Below, one piece after another: positions 1-8,403 of a stretch of 43,847 nt of DNA. The notes beneath the pieces are model-generated. The model ran no database searches. It worked only from the letters and a program-made list of their open reading frames with translations, and was not told the DNA's origin. The number at the start of each line of letters is the position of its first letter. Positions within the stretch are counted from its first letter, which is position 1. Both the position numbers and the translations under genes were made by a program. Origin of the DNA: a virus; the IMG/VR virus record IMGVR_UViG_3300045131_000787, positions 1 to 43,847 of that record, one strand, 5' to 3'.

Positions 1-551
1 TAGAAGAAACGTGAACCATCTGTTACACGATAGGGAGTAGTAGCAACATCTGTAATAAATTCTGCGATTGTAGTTTCTCCCTCAGTCGCAGTGGTTGTAA
101 AGGTCTGTATTCCACCAGGGGGTAGAATTAAAGAAGCAATATACATTCCTGCAACATCAGAAGCTGTCTTAGTAAAGAAAAAGGATTTCATACCTCCACC
201 TGCTAGGGAGTCGGCATATTCTTTATCTATTATTTGATGGTCAAGAGTAAAGTTGGCGTGGTCAGAAGCCAATAATGGAATACCATTTATAAATGTTTGG
301 GGAATGGTTTGGTCTTTAGTGACATAACCTGAGAGGTCAGGGGTTGGACCAGTATAACCTGTTGGACCGATAGGACCAGTGTAACCAGTGGGACCTGTCG
401 CTCCTGCTGGATTATCACGATACTCAAGACCTGTTCCGGGTCCATTTACAGTTAAAACTTGATTAGGGTCTCCAAGAGCAGCCAGTTGAGCTAAGGCAAC
501 CGATTCATCGAGGGTTATTTCTGTACCGGGTTGGTTAGCTTGATATGACAT
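1..551 (-). CDS. Collagen-like fibre protein, 3' end cut by window edge
   Basis: This leftward gene starts at 551 and runs off the left edge, so 183 residues are visible and the C-terminus is missing. The N-terminus begins MSYQAN, as does the collagen/CBM fibre at 37553-38206, suggesting a shared virion-anchoring end. Residues about 50-69 are Gly-X-Y collagen repeats with the GPTGYTGP pattern, followed by a beta-rich segment of unknown fold. Collagen-like stretches in phage virions normally trimerise fibres. It is the last visible gene of the head module. If the map is circular it could adjoin the adhesin cut at the right edge. A structural fibre role is inferred from the repeat; the receptor and exact position in the virion are unknown. 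Confidence 0.75.
   Translation of the reverse strand, partial: MSYQANQPGTEITLDESVALAQLAALGDPNQVLTVNGPGTGLEYRDNPAGATGPTGYTGPIGPTGYTGPTPDLSGYVTKDQTIPQTFINGIPLLASDHANFTLDHQIIDKEYADSLAGGGMKSFFFTKTASDVAGMYIASLILPPGGIQTFTTTATEGETTIAEFITDVATTPYRVTDGSRFF
345..404 (-). repeat. Short collagen-coding repeat
   Basis: About 60 nt encode Gly-X-Y triplets. The DNA repeats the ggaccagtgtaacc type of unit also found at 33977-34378 and 37790-38026, so these three loci could recombine. Confidence 0.75.
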
Positions 552-556
552 ATCTT

Positions 557-922
557 TTATTTACCTACAATGGATTTCATATTCTCAAAAATGTTCAAAT
601 ACTTATTTATTTTTTCTTCTTTTTCTTTTAAAGCATTAGCATATACATCAAGAGCAGATTCTTTCTGGGATATCTTTAATTCTCGTTCTCTTAGTTCAGA
701 TGTTATCTTCTCACCAGCGTTAACCTTATTAGTATAATCAGCGTTAGCCTCGGCTACTTTTGAATTTAAAATATCTAACTCTATTTTTTTAGCTTCAACT
801 TGATTAGTAGTAGAAATTATTTTAGCCTCAATCAAAGATATATTCTCTTGAACCTGTGCTAATCTACTCTCAATATCTTCTGGTAAATTTAACTCTACAT
901 TTTTTGTTCCAAATGTGCTCAT
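557..922 (-). CDS. Coiled-coil protein, probable minor structural protein
   Basis: 121 residues, unrecognised family. After about 15 residues nearly the whole chain is heptad-like and rich in Glu, Lys, Leu and Ile, predicting one long coiled coil with no membrane segment or Cys. It starts in an AAAAAATATG context with no Shine-Dalgarno site. It lies 5 nt downstream of another coiled-coil gene and just before a collagen-like fibre, so these two may form a stalk or attachment for that fibre. This role is inferred from position only. Confidence 0.6.
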   Translation of the reverse strand: MSTFGTKNVELNLPEDIESRLAQVQENISLIEAKIISTTNQVEAKKIELDILNSKVAEANADYTNKVNAGEKITSELRERELKISQKESALDVYANALKEKEEKINKYLNIFENMKSIVGK

Positions 923-927
923 ATTTT

Positions 928-1524
928 TTATAGTTTTTTACTTATTAAACCGTGTCTTTGGACTTCGACTAACATTCGTGGTAATTTATCAAGAACCACA
1001 TTTGTTTCCAAAACATTTTTTCTATTTACTTCAATAATTTCTTCAAGACTTCTTGCTAATTTAGCAACCAAGCCATCAATTAGAGTTGCATTGTCCTTAC
1101 TTACTCTAGTGACGTGGTCAACAACAGCATCTAGGGAAATTGCCTCGTCTTTTAGAACGGTAAAAGTATTTAATGCAGAAGAAACATCCTTCTCTAGGGA
1201 TGTCTTTTGTTCGGAAAGAATCTTCACTATCTGTGTAAAACCTGCAATTGTACTTTCAAGAATAGATTTCTGGTTTTGTAGACTTGCTACTTCCTTTGAA
1301 ATAAGAAGGGGTAACTCGGCTTCTTTTTTCTGTAGTTCTTCGATTCTACCAATAATCTTATTCATTCTTGTCTCTGAATGAGAACAAGAATCAACTAACT
1401 CCTTGTTTGTTTTTACAAGGTTATCTCGTTCCGTCTGGAGGTTAGAAATCTCCAGAAGAGCGGCATCTCTCCTCCCGGCGAAAGTGGCAAGATAAGCTTT
1501 TTGTTCTGGTGTAATTTCTTCCAT
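928..1524 (-). CDS. Long coiled-coil protein
   Basis: 198 residues, unrecognised. Heptad-like segments span roughly residues 20-120 and again around 140-185, with a hydrophobic middle segment (SLDAVVDHVTRV). No signal peptide or clear membrane span is seen. It is packed between the small beta-rich gene at 1529 and a second coiled-coil gene at 557, all leftward with gaps of about 5 nt, so it is co-transcribed with the capsid genes. A minor head or fibre-attachment role fits the location, but nothing in the sequence proves it. Confidence 0.6.
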   Translation of the reverse strand: MEEITPEQKAYLATFAGRRDAALLEISNLQTERDNLVKTNKELVDSCSHSETRMNKIIGRIEELQKKEAELPLLISKEVASLQNQKSILESTIAGFTQIVKILSEQKTSLEKDVSSALNTFTVLKDEAISLDAVVDHVTRVSKDNATLIDGLVAKLARSLEEIIEVNRKNVLETNVVLDKLPRMLVEVQRHGLISKKL

Positions 1525-1528
1525 ATTT

Positions 1529-1855
1529 TTAATATCTTAATGAATAATGACAAGCTCCATTGAAAGTTCCACCAGTGACTTCGATAATAAATGCTTCACC
1601 TGGATAACATTCGAAACGTGGTCTTCCATCTTCACCAGGTTCATCCTGAAGGGTCATACCTTGTCCAGCGTCAAGAACAAAGGAAGCTAATGTCCTAATT
1701 CCGGCTTTAACGATAAGATTTCCAGAACCAGCTAAGTCACCAATAAGTTCGTGAACATATATATAAGCATCTGGTTGTGCGGCTATTAAAGTCGTAGAAC
1801 CAATAGGTGCGGTTACTGGAATTGATGTTTTTCTTGTGTGTGCGTCTTGTAACAT
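1529..1855 (-). CDS. Small beta-rich protein downstream of the capsid gene
   Basis: 108 residues, no family recognised. The sequence alternates hydrophobic and polar residues with many Gly, Thr and Val (for example IIEVTGGTFNG near the C-terminus), typical of an all-beta sandwich. It follows the major capsid gene after a 94-nt gap containing a stable hairpin. Small beta proteins at this place in phage head operons are often capsid decoration or head-fibre proteins; that is the best guess here, at low certainty. Confidence 0.55.
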   Translation of the reverse strand: MLQDAHTRKTSIPVTAPIGSTTLIAAQPDAYIYVHELIGDLAGSGNLIVKAGIRTLASFVLDAGQGMTLQDEPGEDGRPRFECYPGEAFIIEVTGGTFNGACHYSLRY

Positions 1856-1906
1856 AGTTTTATTTTGTTATTAAAATTGATAAATAGAGTAGTTACCCTA
1901 CCCAAT

Positions 1907-1929
1907 CCTACCTCCATAATGGAGGCAGG
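1907..1929 (-). terminator. Hairpin after the major capsid gene
   Basis: CCTCCA (1911-1916) and TGGAGG (1920-1925) form a perfect 6-bp stem around TAA, extended by CCT/AGG beyond one A-C mismatch. It begins about 20 nt beyond the capsid stop codon. No T-run follows on the leftward strand, so it is more likely a 3'-stabilising or attenuating hairpin than a full intrinsic terminator. Confidence 0.5.
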
Positions 1930-1949
1930 GTGGATAGATTAACCTAGAA

Positions 1950-2981
1950 CTAGGCACCCAAACCGGTAGACCACATCCAACTTCTTGCATCGGATAGACC
2001 CATAACGGCTAGAGAGTTGAAGTTCAAGACCAAATCCTGGTTACCCAAGAGGTCAATAACTGCAGGTTCTGCTCTAGTTGGAAGAGCCTCGATATAGAGG
2101 AATCCACCATCTTGATTATTCATCTTTGAATCAAACATACCCCAAGCTAGACCTGACATACCCAAATTCTCGTATGGAGATAACTCCACGATTTTAAAGG
2201 TATCGGTAGCAGGAGCATTGTTAAATACGTTAGTTTGCTGTGGAGCTAATCCTTTATCAATAGTACCTTTTATGGTTTTAGCATATTGAGCAGCTACTGA
2301 ACCTCTTCGAACAACTAAAGTATCTAGGTCTGACATCATAGGATTACCACGACCGTCTTTCTTAACAGCTTGCTGCCTTCTTGCGGCTAGCAAAGATGAG
2401 TAAGTGAACTGTGGGTTTGTTGTAGCACCATCAACGATAACATTTGACCAAGCAGCACCACCATCTTCACGAGGGTGAGAAGCTGACCAATACTGAACAG
2501 CATCTGCACCTATTGTAGATACTGGAACTGCTGAACCGACTCCGTTAATAGGCAACCAAGTGAATGAGGTTGCTGTTCCTTGAGCCAATAAAGATTGAGC
2601 AAGATAGTTCTTAGCGTGCTCAATTGCATTTTTACCATCCAAAACCTTACCTTTTACAGCAGATTTTATTTTTGCTGCTGCACCCTCAAACAAGAAGAAG
2701 TTAGTCTGGAAAGTCAACCTTACTTTTTTAGTAAAGTGCATCTGGACAAAGTTCTTTGAAAAGCCTTGCATTGGAGCGTCTGACATACCGATACCACCAT
2801 CTGGGATAATTTCACCCATTCCTAGACCTGTAACACCAACATCTGAATAAATTCTTTCAGCATTATCAATTTTGAACATAAAGTCCATATATTCAGCCTT
2901 GACTGTAGGTGAAACCCTAGGGCTAACGTGTTTTAATACGTTATTTACGATAGTAGCATAATCATTTATTGTACCGTACAT
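1950..2981 (-). CDS. Major capsid protein
   Basis: 343 residues, probable shell subunit of the head. Position gives most of the support: it follows terminase, portal, an acidic scaffold candidate and a decoration candidate, the normal tailed-phage order. The N-terminal third has the long amphipathic stretch and the ERIYSDVGVTGLG segment reminiscent of HK97-fold coat proteins, followed by an alpha-rich segment near residues 95-130 and a beta-rich C-terminus. The length is in the usual range. The gene starts in an A/T context with no SD, and a hairpin lies just downstream. I did not recognise a specific coat family, so the fold assignment is inference. Confidence 0.75.
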   Translation of the reverse strand: MYGTINDYATIVNNVLKHVSPRVSPTVKAEYMDFMFKIDNAERIYSDVGVTGLGMGEIIPDGGIGMSDAPMQGFSKNFVQMHFTKKVRLTFQTNFFLFEGAAAKIKSAVKGKVLDGKNAIEHAKNYLAQSLLAQGTATSFTWLPINGVGSAVPVSTIGADAVQYWSASHPREDGGAAWSNVIVDGATTNPQFTYSSLLAARRQQAVKKDGRGNPMMSDLDTLVVRRGSVAAQYAKTIKGTIDKGLAPQQTNVFNNAPATDTFKIVELSPYENLGMSGLAWGMFDSKMNNQDGGFLYIEALPTRAEPAVIDLLGNQDLVLNFNSLAVMGLSDARSWMWSTGLGA

Positions 2982-3000
2982 ATATTTATTTTAATTAAGC

Positions 3001-3417
3001 TTATAACGTAATAAATTTACCAATGATAAGTCTATCACCAGTAGCTCCGTAAGGTTCGACCTGTTGAACAATACCAGTACCACTTGTGGTATGGGTGTTA
3101 TTAACTGTTGTTGAATTTGCACCAAGAACCATAGCCTGACCATTGTCAGTTGCTAGTGTATCATTAGTTGTTGAGAAGATAAAAGTATCTTCATCTGAAG
3201 GTACGATATAAAGAACACGTGTTTTTGCATCAGCGACTGAAATTGTTTCATTACAGACACCGAGCAAATCAGCTTTAACAGTTGAGGAAGTAGCTGGGAC
3301 AGCTAGACCAGCTGTCACCATAAGGATTTCTCCCAATGTTGATACCTGTCCAGTAGCCTTGTTAGCTTCTTTCAAATGTCTTGTATTCTTTATGGTGTGT
3401 TGTTTTACTGTTGCCAT
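3001..3417 (-). CDS. Probable capsid decoration protein
   Basis: 138 residues. The chain is beta-rich with many Thr, Val and Gly and an early LGEILMVTAGLAVPAT-type segment resembling small head-decoration (DUF2190-like) proteins that sit immediately upstream of a coat gene. The gap to the capsid gene is 19 nt and no SD is visible. The family resemblance is from memory; position and composition are the direct evidence. Confidence 0.5.
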   Translation of the reverse strand: MATVKQHTIKNTRHLKEANKATGQVSTLGEILMVTAGLAVPATSSTVKADLLGVCNETISVADAKTRVLYIVPSDEDTFIFSTTNDTLATDNGQAMVLGANSTTVNNTHTTSGTGIVQQVEPYGATGDRLIIGKFITL

Positions 3418-3443
3418 AAATAATTTGGATTATAGTAGCGACT

Positions 3444-4364
3444 TTAATCCGTTAGAAGTTCGACAGCTTTCTCCTCTGACATTCCAGTGGCGACGAGTTC
3501 TTTTACGGACTCTTTCATCTCTGGAGAATAATCTTGCTTTGCGATTGTTCCGCCTGGGAACTGCATAGCGTTGACTTTGTTTTGAACATCTGCACCTTTC
3601 AATACTCTTTCAGTGATAGTTTCTGATGGTTTAAACATACTTTCACGAGCAAGTTCTAGGACCGTCATCAATTCTTTTCCACTCTTGTTTTGCCAATTGT
3701 AGTTTGAATCAACGAAATCAAAGAAAACTTCTCTTGTGTCTATATCTTTAAGTTCAGTGTGTCTATCAACGAATTTCTCTAAGGTATTTTTAACTTCTGT
3801 GGCTAGACGTTCCTGTTGGACAATCTCTTGAATATCCTCTTTGGTCGCCCCACCAAGTTGTTTTAGACGTTCTCTGTCAGCTTTTGTAGCTTCATCCTCT
3901 ACTTCTACCTTCTTTTCAGCCTCTACTCCACTCTTTTGATTAAGTGGGTTGATAAGTTTATCAGTTCCATTCAGGTTTTTAATTTGACTTTTGGTCGTCT
4001 GAATTTGTTCTGATATTTGTTGTTTTTGTTCGTCAGTTTTGGCAAGTTTGCGTCGTTTTACCAAATCCATCAGTTCAATTCGCTTCTCATAAGATTCATC
4101 AGATTCGAATTTACCTTTGTTTGGAATACGATATTCATACTCACCTTCTTTCTTCTCATCAACAACTGGAGGGGTGCTGGAGTCCTCCGGTTTAGGGGTT
4201 TCTGGAGTTTCCTCCTTCTTCTCCTCTACCTTGACTTCCTCCTTTGCAGGAGTAAGTGCCTTTCCAGCTTTGACTTCATTTATTGAATCCTCAAGAACTT
4301 TATCAAGTTCTGCCTCATCATTAACTGTAGCCTCTATCTTCTCTTCTTCATTTGTTTTTTCCAT
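3444..4364 (-). CDS. Probable head scaffold protein
   Basis: 306 residues, extremely rich in Glu and Lys. The N-terminal 90 residues are low-complexity and acidic with Pro/Thr, the middle (about 90-200) is predicted coiled coil, and the C-terminus is a compact charged helix-loop segment, the site where scaffolds usually touch coat subunits. It lies two genes upstream of the major capsid gene, the usual scaffold position. No protease domain is visible. It is preceded by a duplicated 43-nt leader and by a candidate late promoter at 4412-4440, which would boost scaffold and capsid expression. Function is inferred from composition and context. Confidence 0.6.
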   Translation of the reverse strand: MEKTNEEEKIEATVNDEAELDKVLEDSINEVKAGKALTPAKEEVKVEEKKEETPETPKPEDSSTPPVVDEKKEGEYEYRIPNKGKFESDESYEKRIELMDLVKRRKLAKTDEQKQQISEQIQTTKSQIKNLNGTDKLINPLNQKSGVEAEKKVEVEDEATKADRERLKQLGGATKEDIQEIVQQERLATEVKNTLEKFVDRHTELKDIDTREVFFDFVDSNYNWQNKSGKELMTVLELARESMFKPSETITERVLKGADVQNKVNAMQFPGGTIAKQDYSPEMKESVKELVATGMSEEKAVELLTD

Positions 4365-4403
4365 ATTTTATCCGCCCGTATCGTGGGTCGGTGACGATGG
4401 TTA
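4361..4403 (-). repeat. Copy A of a duplicated 43-nt gene leader
   Basis: This stretch covers the scaffold-candidate start codon and its upstream leader. It matches 4894-4936 almost completely, differing by small changes around CCGCCCG versus CCTACCCG and GTCGG versus GTGG. Both copies contain ATCGT and ACGAT arms that can form a hairpin about 15 nt upstream of the start codon. Confidence 0.8.
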
Positions 4404-4411
4404 CTACTATA

Positions 4412-4440
4412 ATTATATAACGCCTATTAAAACTTTGCAA
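4412..4440 (-). promoter_or_regulatory. Candidate late promoter (TTGCAA-N17-TATAAT)
   Basis: Read leftward, TTGCAA (4440-4435) and TATAAT (4417-4412) are 17 nt apart, with ATAGG inside the spacer and TATAG after the -10 box. The same ATAGG element occurs in the candidates at 8404-8432 and 10836-10863. It would drive the scaffold, decoration and capsid genes. Confidence 0.5.
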
Positions 4441-4441
4441 A

Positions 4442-4897
4442 CTATCTATCTGTGAACTTACAGAACTTAGGGATTCGGTCTAGTTTCATTCTCAAGGTTT
4501 CTAGGTTTACTGACCCTTCATTAAGGAAAGAGATGGCGTGCTTCTGAAAATCTCCAGCCAATGAATTCTGTTCCTCTCCAATTGTTGTAGAATACTTAAT
4601 AGGAACAATAATCAGATAAACTTCCTTGTCTACTTCTTTATAAAAAAGAAAATTATCCTTTGGGTTAAATACTTTGTTAAAAATAGCGACTAAATCTTCT
4701 CTCTCTACTGGTTTACCGCAATATTTCTCGAAACTGATTGGGGCTTTACCTCCAAAAAAATAATCAGCTTCAGAAACTTCTTTACCAGAAGGTGTTTTAA
4801 AAATTGTTTTCTTCTCTGCCACTTTCTTTTCTGTGACTGGTGCCTCACCAATTACTTCTGCTGGAACTCCAACTTCTCCTTTTATTTTTGATGCCAT
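4442..4897 (-). CDS. Unknown head-module protein
   Basis: 151 residues, unrecognised. The first 35 residues are Lys/Glu/Val-rich and probably disordered; the rest looks like a compact alpha/beta domain with aromatic residues (ADYFFGGKAPISFEKY) and a VYLIIVPIKYS beta strand. No catalytic motif is visible. It is preceded by copy B of the duplicated leader, as the next gene is by copy A, so the two are probably expressed in a coordinated way. A head-assembly role is inferred only from position. Confidence 0.55.
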   Translation of the reverse strand: MASKIKGEVGVPAEVIGEAPVTEKKVAEKKTIFKTPSGKEVSEADYFFGGKAPISFEKYCGKPVEREDLVAIFNKVFNPKDNFLFYKEVDKEVYLIIVPIKYSTTIGEEQNSLAGDFQKHAISFLNEGSVNLETLRMKLDRIPKFCKFTDR

Positions 4898-4936
4898 ATT
4901 TTATCCTACCCGTATCGTGGGTGGTGACGATGGTTA
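4894..4936 (-). repeat. Copy B of a duplicated 43-nt gene leader
   Basis: Near-identical to 4361-4403. It spans from the start codon of the 4442-4897 gene back into the stop codon (4934-4936) of the gene upstream, so the intergenic space consists almost entirely of this element. Confidence 0.8.
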
Positions 4937-5401
4937 AATTTTTACGTTCTTAAATGATTTATAAAACTTCTTCATATACTCGTTCATCTCTGGTTTTAAC
5001 TTACTTTTGACTTCCTCTATATATTCTTTCGTTAACACAATTCTTGGAACACTCATATCTATCTTTGCTATTTTTGCGGCTTCTTCTATTAAAGCAAACT
5101 CAATAGGGTATGGATGCGTATAATTTATATTTATCTTCTGACCCTTCTTCATATCCTCCGTTAATTCACACTGCATTTGTCGACCGACCTCGACGACATT
5201 TATTCTGTCCGATTCAACAAAGGTGGCTTCTAGGACTTCTGAATTAACTCCGCCAACTAACATTGAAGAAAGTTCCTCGGCACTTACTTCAAATTCATCA
5301 CCAGATTTAGTAATAAATTTTAATAACTTCTTCTCAATTGCTTCTGGGGAGTAACCTATCTCTACGGTATAATCTTTTTGTTTTAATGTTTGCGGTTTCA
5401 T
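4934..5401 (-). CDS. Unknown head-module protein
   Basis: 155 residues, mixed alpha/beta, with a basic C-terminal helix (YMKKFYKSFKNVKI). No recognisable motif. The N-terminal part (KFITKSGDEFEVSAEEL) looks like a small beta domain. Its stop codon overlaps the duplicated leader of the next gene, and its start is 1 nt beyond the stop of the gene at 5403, indicating tight co-transcription in the head operon. Confidence 0.5.
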   Translation of the reverse strand: MKPQTLKQKDYTVEIGYSPEAIEKKLLKFITKSGDEFEVSAEELSSMLVGGVNSEVLEATFVESDRINVVEVGRQMQCELTEDMKKGQKININYTHPYPIEFALIEEAAKIAKIDMSVPRIVLTKEYIEEVKSKLKPEMNEYMKKFYKSFKNVKI

Positions 5402-5402
5402 T

Positions 5403-5639
5403 TTATTTTGGTTCTATTAGCTTTCCAGTCCTTATCTCTTCTAAATAATCTGCCATTCGACGTATCATCGTGCTTTGAGTATCTAATCGAATAGTATTTA
5501 CAATTGTCTGCCATTCGCTTTTTTCATCGACTAACTCTGATTGAACCATACAGTCTTTCATCAATTCAATTATAGTTCCAGCGTGTTCACTTTGAGCTAG
5601 AATTATTTTCTTTTGATTTGCGGTTTGATTTTCTAACAT
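5403..5639 (-). CDS. Small alpha-helical unknown protein
   Basis: 78 residues from the ATG at 5639, chosen because it sits in the AAATATATG context used throughout this phage and lies 4 nt after the preceding stop. A longer reading would overlap the wall-hydrolase gene. The protein is predicted largely helical (repeated Ile/Leu/Met with Glu and Arg), with no Cys or membrane span. No family recognised; possibly a small head-assembly factor. Confidence 0.45.
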   Translation of the reverse strand: MLENQTANQKKIILAQSEHAGTIIELMKDCMVQSELVDEKSEWQTIVNTIRLDTQSTMIRRMADYLEEIRTGKLIEPK

Positions 5640-5643
5640 ATAT

Positions 5644-6195
5644 TTATTTGAATAGTTTTCTCTTATTATCGTAGGTGATTGTCTGGTCTGGATTGTGAAT
5701 ATAAAAGTAAGCACCTTGCGTATTGTCTTGATAATCTCCTTTCTTTATTCGCTCCTTAATCGCATCTACAATCGCATCGACCTCTTTCTTTTTTGCGGCT
5801 GATAAAGAATTAGTCGAACTCGCATACTCTTGATATTGCTTACCTCCATAAGCTTGATACTGATTTGGCATCGCTAAAATTTCAGCGACTGACTTGTTCT
5901 GTCCTCTCTTGGCGTATTCTTTCTGACGATTCAAGACGGTGTTAAAGATAACATCAGCTTCTAACTGTTTCTTCGGATACTCTCGATTGCTAACTTCTCC
6001 ATAAAGAAGGGGTCGAAAAGCTTCGATATCAGTATCGGTTACTTTAGCCTGTCTATTTGGTAGATTGTAGACAGCTGGAAGTGGTTTTGCGACTGGAGCT
6101 GGTGGTGTATACAAACTAGAAAGAGCCGGGGTTGTTGTCCTCATCGTTTGGGCTTCTTTTTGTTTATTAAAGAAATCTGATAGTGGCATATACAT
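5644..6195 (-). CDS. SleB-like cell-wall hydrolase, probably virion-associated
   Basis: 183 residues. The C-terminal two-thirds match the pattern of the SleB / Hydrolase_2 lytic-transglycosylase-like family: a catalytic-type Glu in LYGEVSNR (E67), then VIFNTVLNR (82-90), EILAMPNQYQAYG (105-117), and a C-terminal AYFYIHN segment. Residues 1-55 are Pro/Ala-rich linker. No signal peptide or membrane anchor is present. Because it lies between portal and scaffold genes rather than in the lysis cassette, it probably packages into the virion to open peptidoglycan during DNA entry. Two in-frame ATGs (MYM) leave the exact start uncertain by two codons. Confidence 0.65.
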   Translation of the reverse strand: MYMPLSDFFNKQKEAQTMRTTTPALSSLYTPPAPVAKPLPAVYNLPNRQAKVTDTDIEAFRPLLYGEVSNREYPKKQLEADVIFNTVLNRQKEYAKRGQNKSVAEILAMPNQYQAYGGKQYQEYASSTNSLSAAKKKEVDAIVDAIKERIKKGDYQDNTQGAYFYIHNPDQTITYDNKRKLFK

Positions 6196-6201
6196 ATATT
6201 T

Positions 6202-8370
6202 TTAACCTTGAGCGGCGGCTCTACCCATTGAAGCGTCTATCGCACTACCCATTGGGGATTGTGGTCGTGGAACCTCGTTAGGATTTTGTGGTTGCATTGG
6301 GTTCATTCCGTCTCCAGCCATTTGTTGACCCATTGGCATTGATTCACCACCAGCACCTGGAGCACCTCCGCCAGGACCGGCTGCCATCGCTTGCATAGCA
6401 GTATTTTGAGCATCTTGTTCCATCTGTTTCTGTTGCATCTGTTGCTGCATAACTGAAGGTTGTTTCTTTAGAATAGAATCATAATCAGCTTTAGAAATGT
6501 AATCATAAATATCTCCACCCTGAACATCAAGAAGTTTTTCCAAAGCCATAAGCTGGGAAGCAGCGGCTTCTGGGTCCTGATTTCTCATAGAATAGATTAG
6601 AGTAATCTGATTAGTGATAACAGGGAAGAGAGCCATAAAGGTCTGTTTCTGAATTTCTAGTGATGGTAGAAGCATTGAATCTGGGTCGATAATAAATTCA
6701 ATATAGTCACAGATGTGACCAGTATTTTTCATCTCATCGAATAGACCCTTTGCAGAAATCTGGCGAGTATCAACATTATCAAGAACTTCTCCCTCTGGTG
6801 TAAAATCAAAATTTAATCTTAGATTTTTAGAAGCGGTAGCTACTTTTCTTACTGGAATACCAAAGTCATCAAGAACATCTTGAGATTCTATAAAGTAATC
6901 TGGATTCTGTTTTGTGAATTCTGCTAGTTGGTCTTCAGAATCAATCATAAAGATTTTATCAACAGAATATAATTGCTTCATCCAAGTGTTTGCGATATGG
7001 GCATCAAGTCCAAGAGCAGTAACCATAGAATTCTTTGGAGGAGTCAATCGGTTGTAAGCAGCTTCCTTTAATATAACGGTAGAACCAAGAGTCGTCTCGG
7101 ATTGTGTTCCAGCAACGATGTTGTTCACACCAGTGTTTTCTTCAATTGCTTGTTTCTGCTTATCAGCGTACATAATACCTTGCTGAACATTTCCAGAAGT
7201 TTTTACTACATCAATATCAGAACCAGGGTGTTTAGGATTTATAACATTTGGTCCTCTCTTATATGTAGCAGTTCCATTTTGGACTTGAGCTCCAAATAAT
7301 AGAGGTGAAATTTCTGCTTCAACTTGTTGTGCATTCAGGGAATTGATATAAGTAAACATCGCAGTGTTACCTCTCATCATTTCATAAAGACCGACGCCGT
7401 GTGGGTCATTCAAATCTCTTACGAAACATCGAGTAGTAACAACAGAACCGTGAGAACCATCGTTAGGTAATTCACCATCATAAATAATCATTTTTCCACA
7501 AGCAACAATATATCGATTGGTTAAATAGTTTTCGTAGTATCCAATAGTCACGCTCGTGTGAGCCTTCTCGTTGTTTTCATCTTTAGCTTCATTAGAAACA
7601 GAACAGTATTCTAATTTCTTTTTATTTTTTGCACCTTTAGCGTCAGGATACATTAAATAGAATTGTTCCTTTGGCATATCTCTTTCATAGTAAACTTCAC
7701 CCCAAGACCAGCAATCTCCGTGGTTGAATCCAATTCCCATCCAAGTTCTTTTAACATCCAAAGGTTCTCGGTAAATATCATCAAACATTATTTTCTCAAC
7801 ACCATTTCTTTGTACTGAAACTCTTCGTGGATAAACTCTCCACGCTCCCCATCCGTATGTAAATAAATTTTGGTAGGTAAGACCCAAAGTGTTGGCTCCG
7901 TTACCTCCAGTCATTGACCAACTTCTCTTCCATAATTCGTAAGAAGCTCTCGCATAAACTTTATCATCAGCAACAACAGTAGCATCTGGAAGTTTTCCTC
8001 CGAGCACTGAAGCCGCAATCATTACTTTTGCAAAAGCAATTGGTTCCTGTGAAACTGGAACACTCGAACGGTTTTTATCTTTATCTAAAATTTTATGTGG
8101 ATAGACAGAAATGTCGTATGCTCCATTCGCCATCTTGTTATACATAACCATTGAACCCCAACCGGATTTTTCGTATAATTTTTCTCCATAAGAGACGGTA
8201 GTATTCATTAAATTCTGGTCAATCTCGGCAGCGAGAGCATCAAACTTCACTCGGTATTGAGATTTCTTCATCTCTTGCTTTTTTTCGTCAAGAAATTTTA
8301 CTGCATCTTTTTTATCTCCTTTAGGAGTCGTCATATTATTAGTTGTGACTGGCGTCATATCTTTTTCCAT
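6202..8370 (-). CDS. Portal protein
   Basis: 722 residues, close to the length of P22-type portals. It is directly downstream of the large terminase and has the expected large alpha/beta body with many Trp and Tyr residues (WMGIGFNHGDCWSWGEVYYER region), followed by a long helical stem and an extended C-terminus (about 625-722) rich in Gln, Met, Pro and Gly that resembles a disordered barrel-exit tail. The portal would form the dodecameric ring through which DNA is packaged and ejected, and to which the adaptor-like protein at 34636 would bind. Family assignment rests on size, position and general sequence character rather than one diagnostic motif. Confidence 0.8.
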   Translation of the reverse strand: MEKDMTPVTTNNMTTPKGDKKDAVKFLDEKKQEMKKSQYRVKFDALAAEIDQNLMNTTVSYGEKLYEKSGWGSMVMYNKMANGAYDISVYPHKILDKDKNRSSVPVSQEPIAFAKVMIAASVLGGKLPDATVVADDKVYARASYELWKRSWSMTGGNGANTLGLTYQNLFTYGWGAWRVYPRRVSVQRNGVEKIMFDDIYREPLDVKRTWMGIGFNHGDCWSWGEVYYERDMPKEQFYLMYPDAKGAKNKKKLEYCSVSNEAKDENNEKAHTSVTIGYYENYLTNRYIVACGKMIIYDGELPNDGSHGSVVTTRCFVRDLNDPHGVGLYEMMRGNTAMFTYINSLNAQQVEAEISPLLFGAQVQNGTATYKRGPNVINPKHPGSDIDVVKTSGNVQQGIMYADKQKQAIEENTGVNNIVAGTQSETTLGSTVILKEAAYNRLTPPKNSMVTALGLDAHIANTWMKQLYSVDKIFMIDSEDQLAEFTKQNPDYFIESQDVLDDFGIPVRKVATASKNLRLNFDFTPEGEVLDNVDTRQISAKGLFDEMKNTGHICDYIEFIIDPDSMLLPSLEIQKQTFMALFPVITNQITLIYSMRNQDPEAAASQLMALEKLLDVQGGDIYDYISKADYDSILKKQPSVMQQQMQQKQMEQDAQNTAMQAMAAGPGGGAPGAGGESMPMGQQMAGDGMNPMQPQNPNEVPRPQSPMGSAIDASMGRAAAQG

Positions 8371-8403
8371 ATTTTTTTATAAAAATTAGATTGTTATACT
8401 ATA

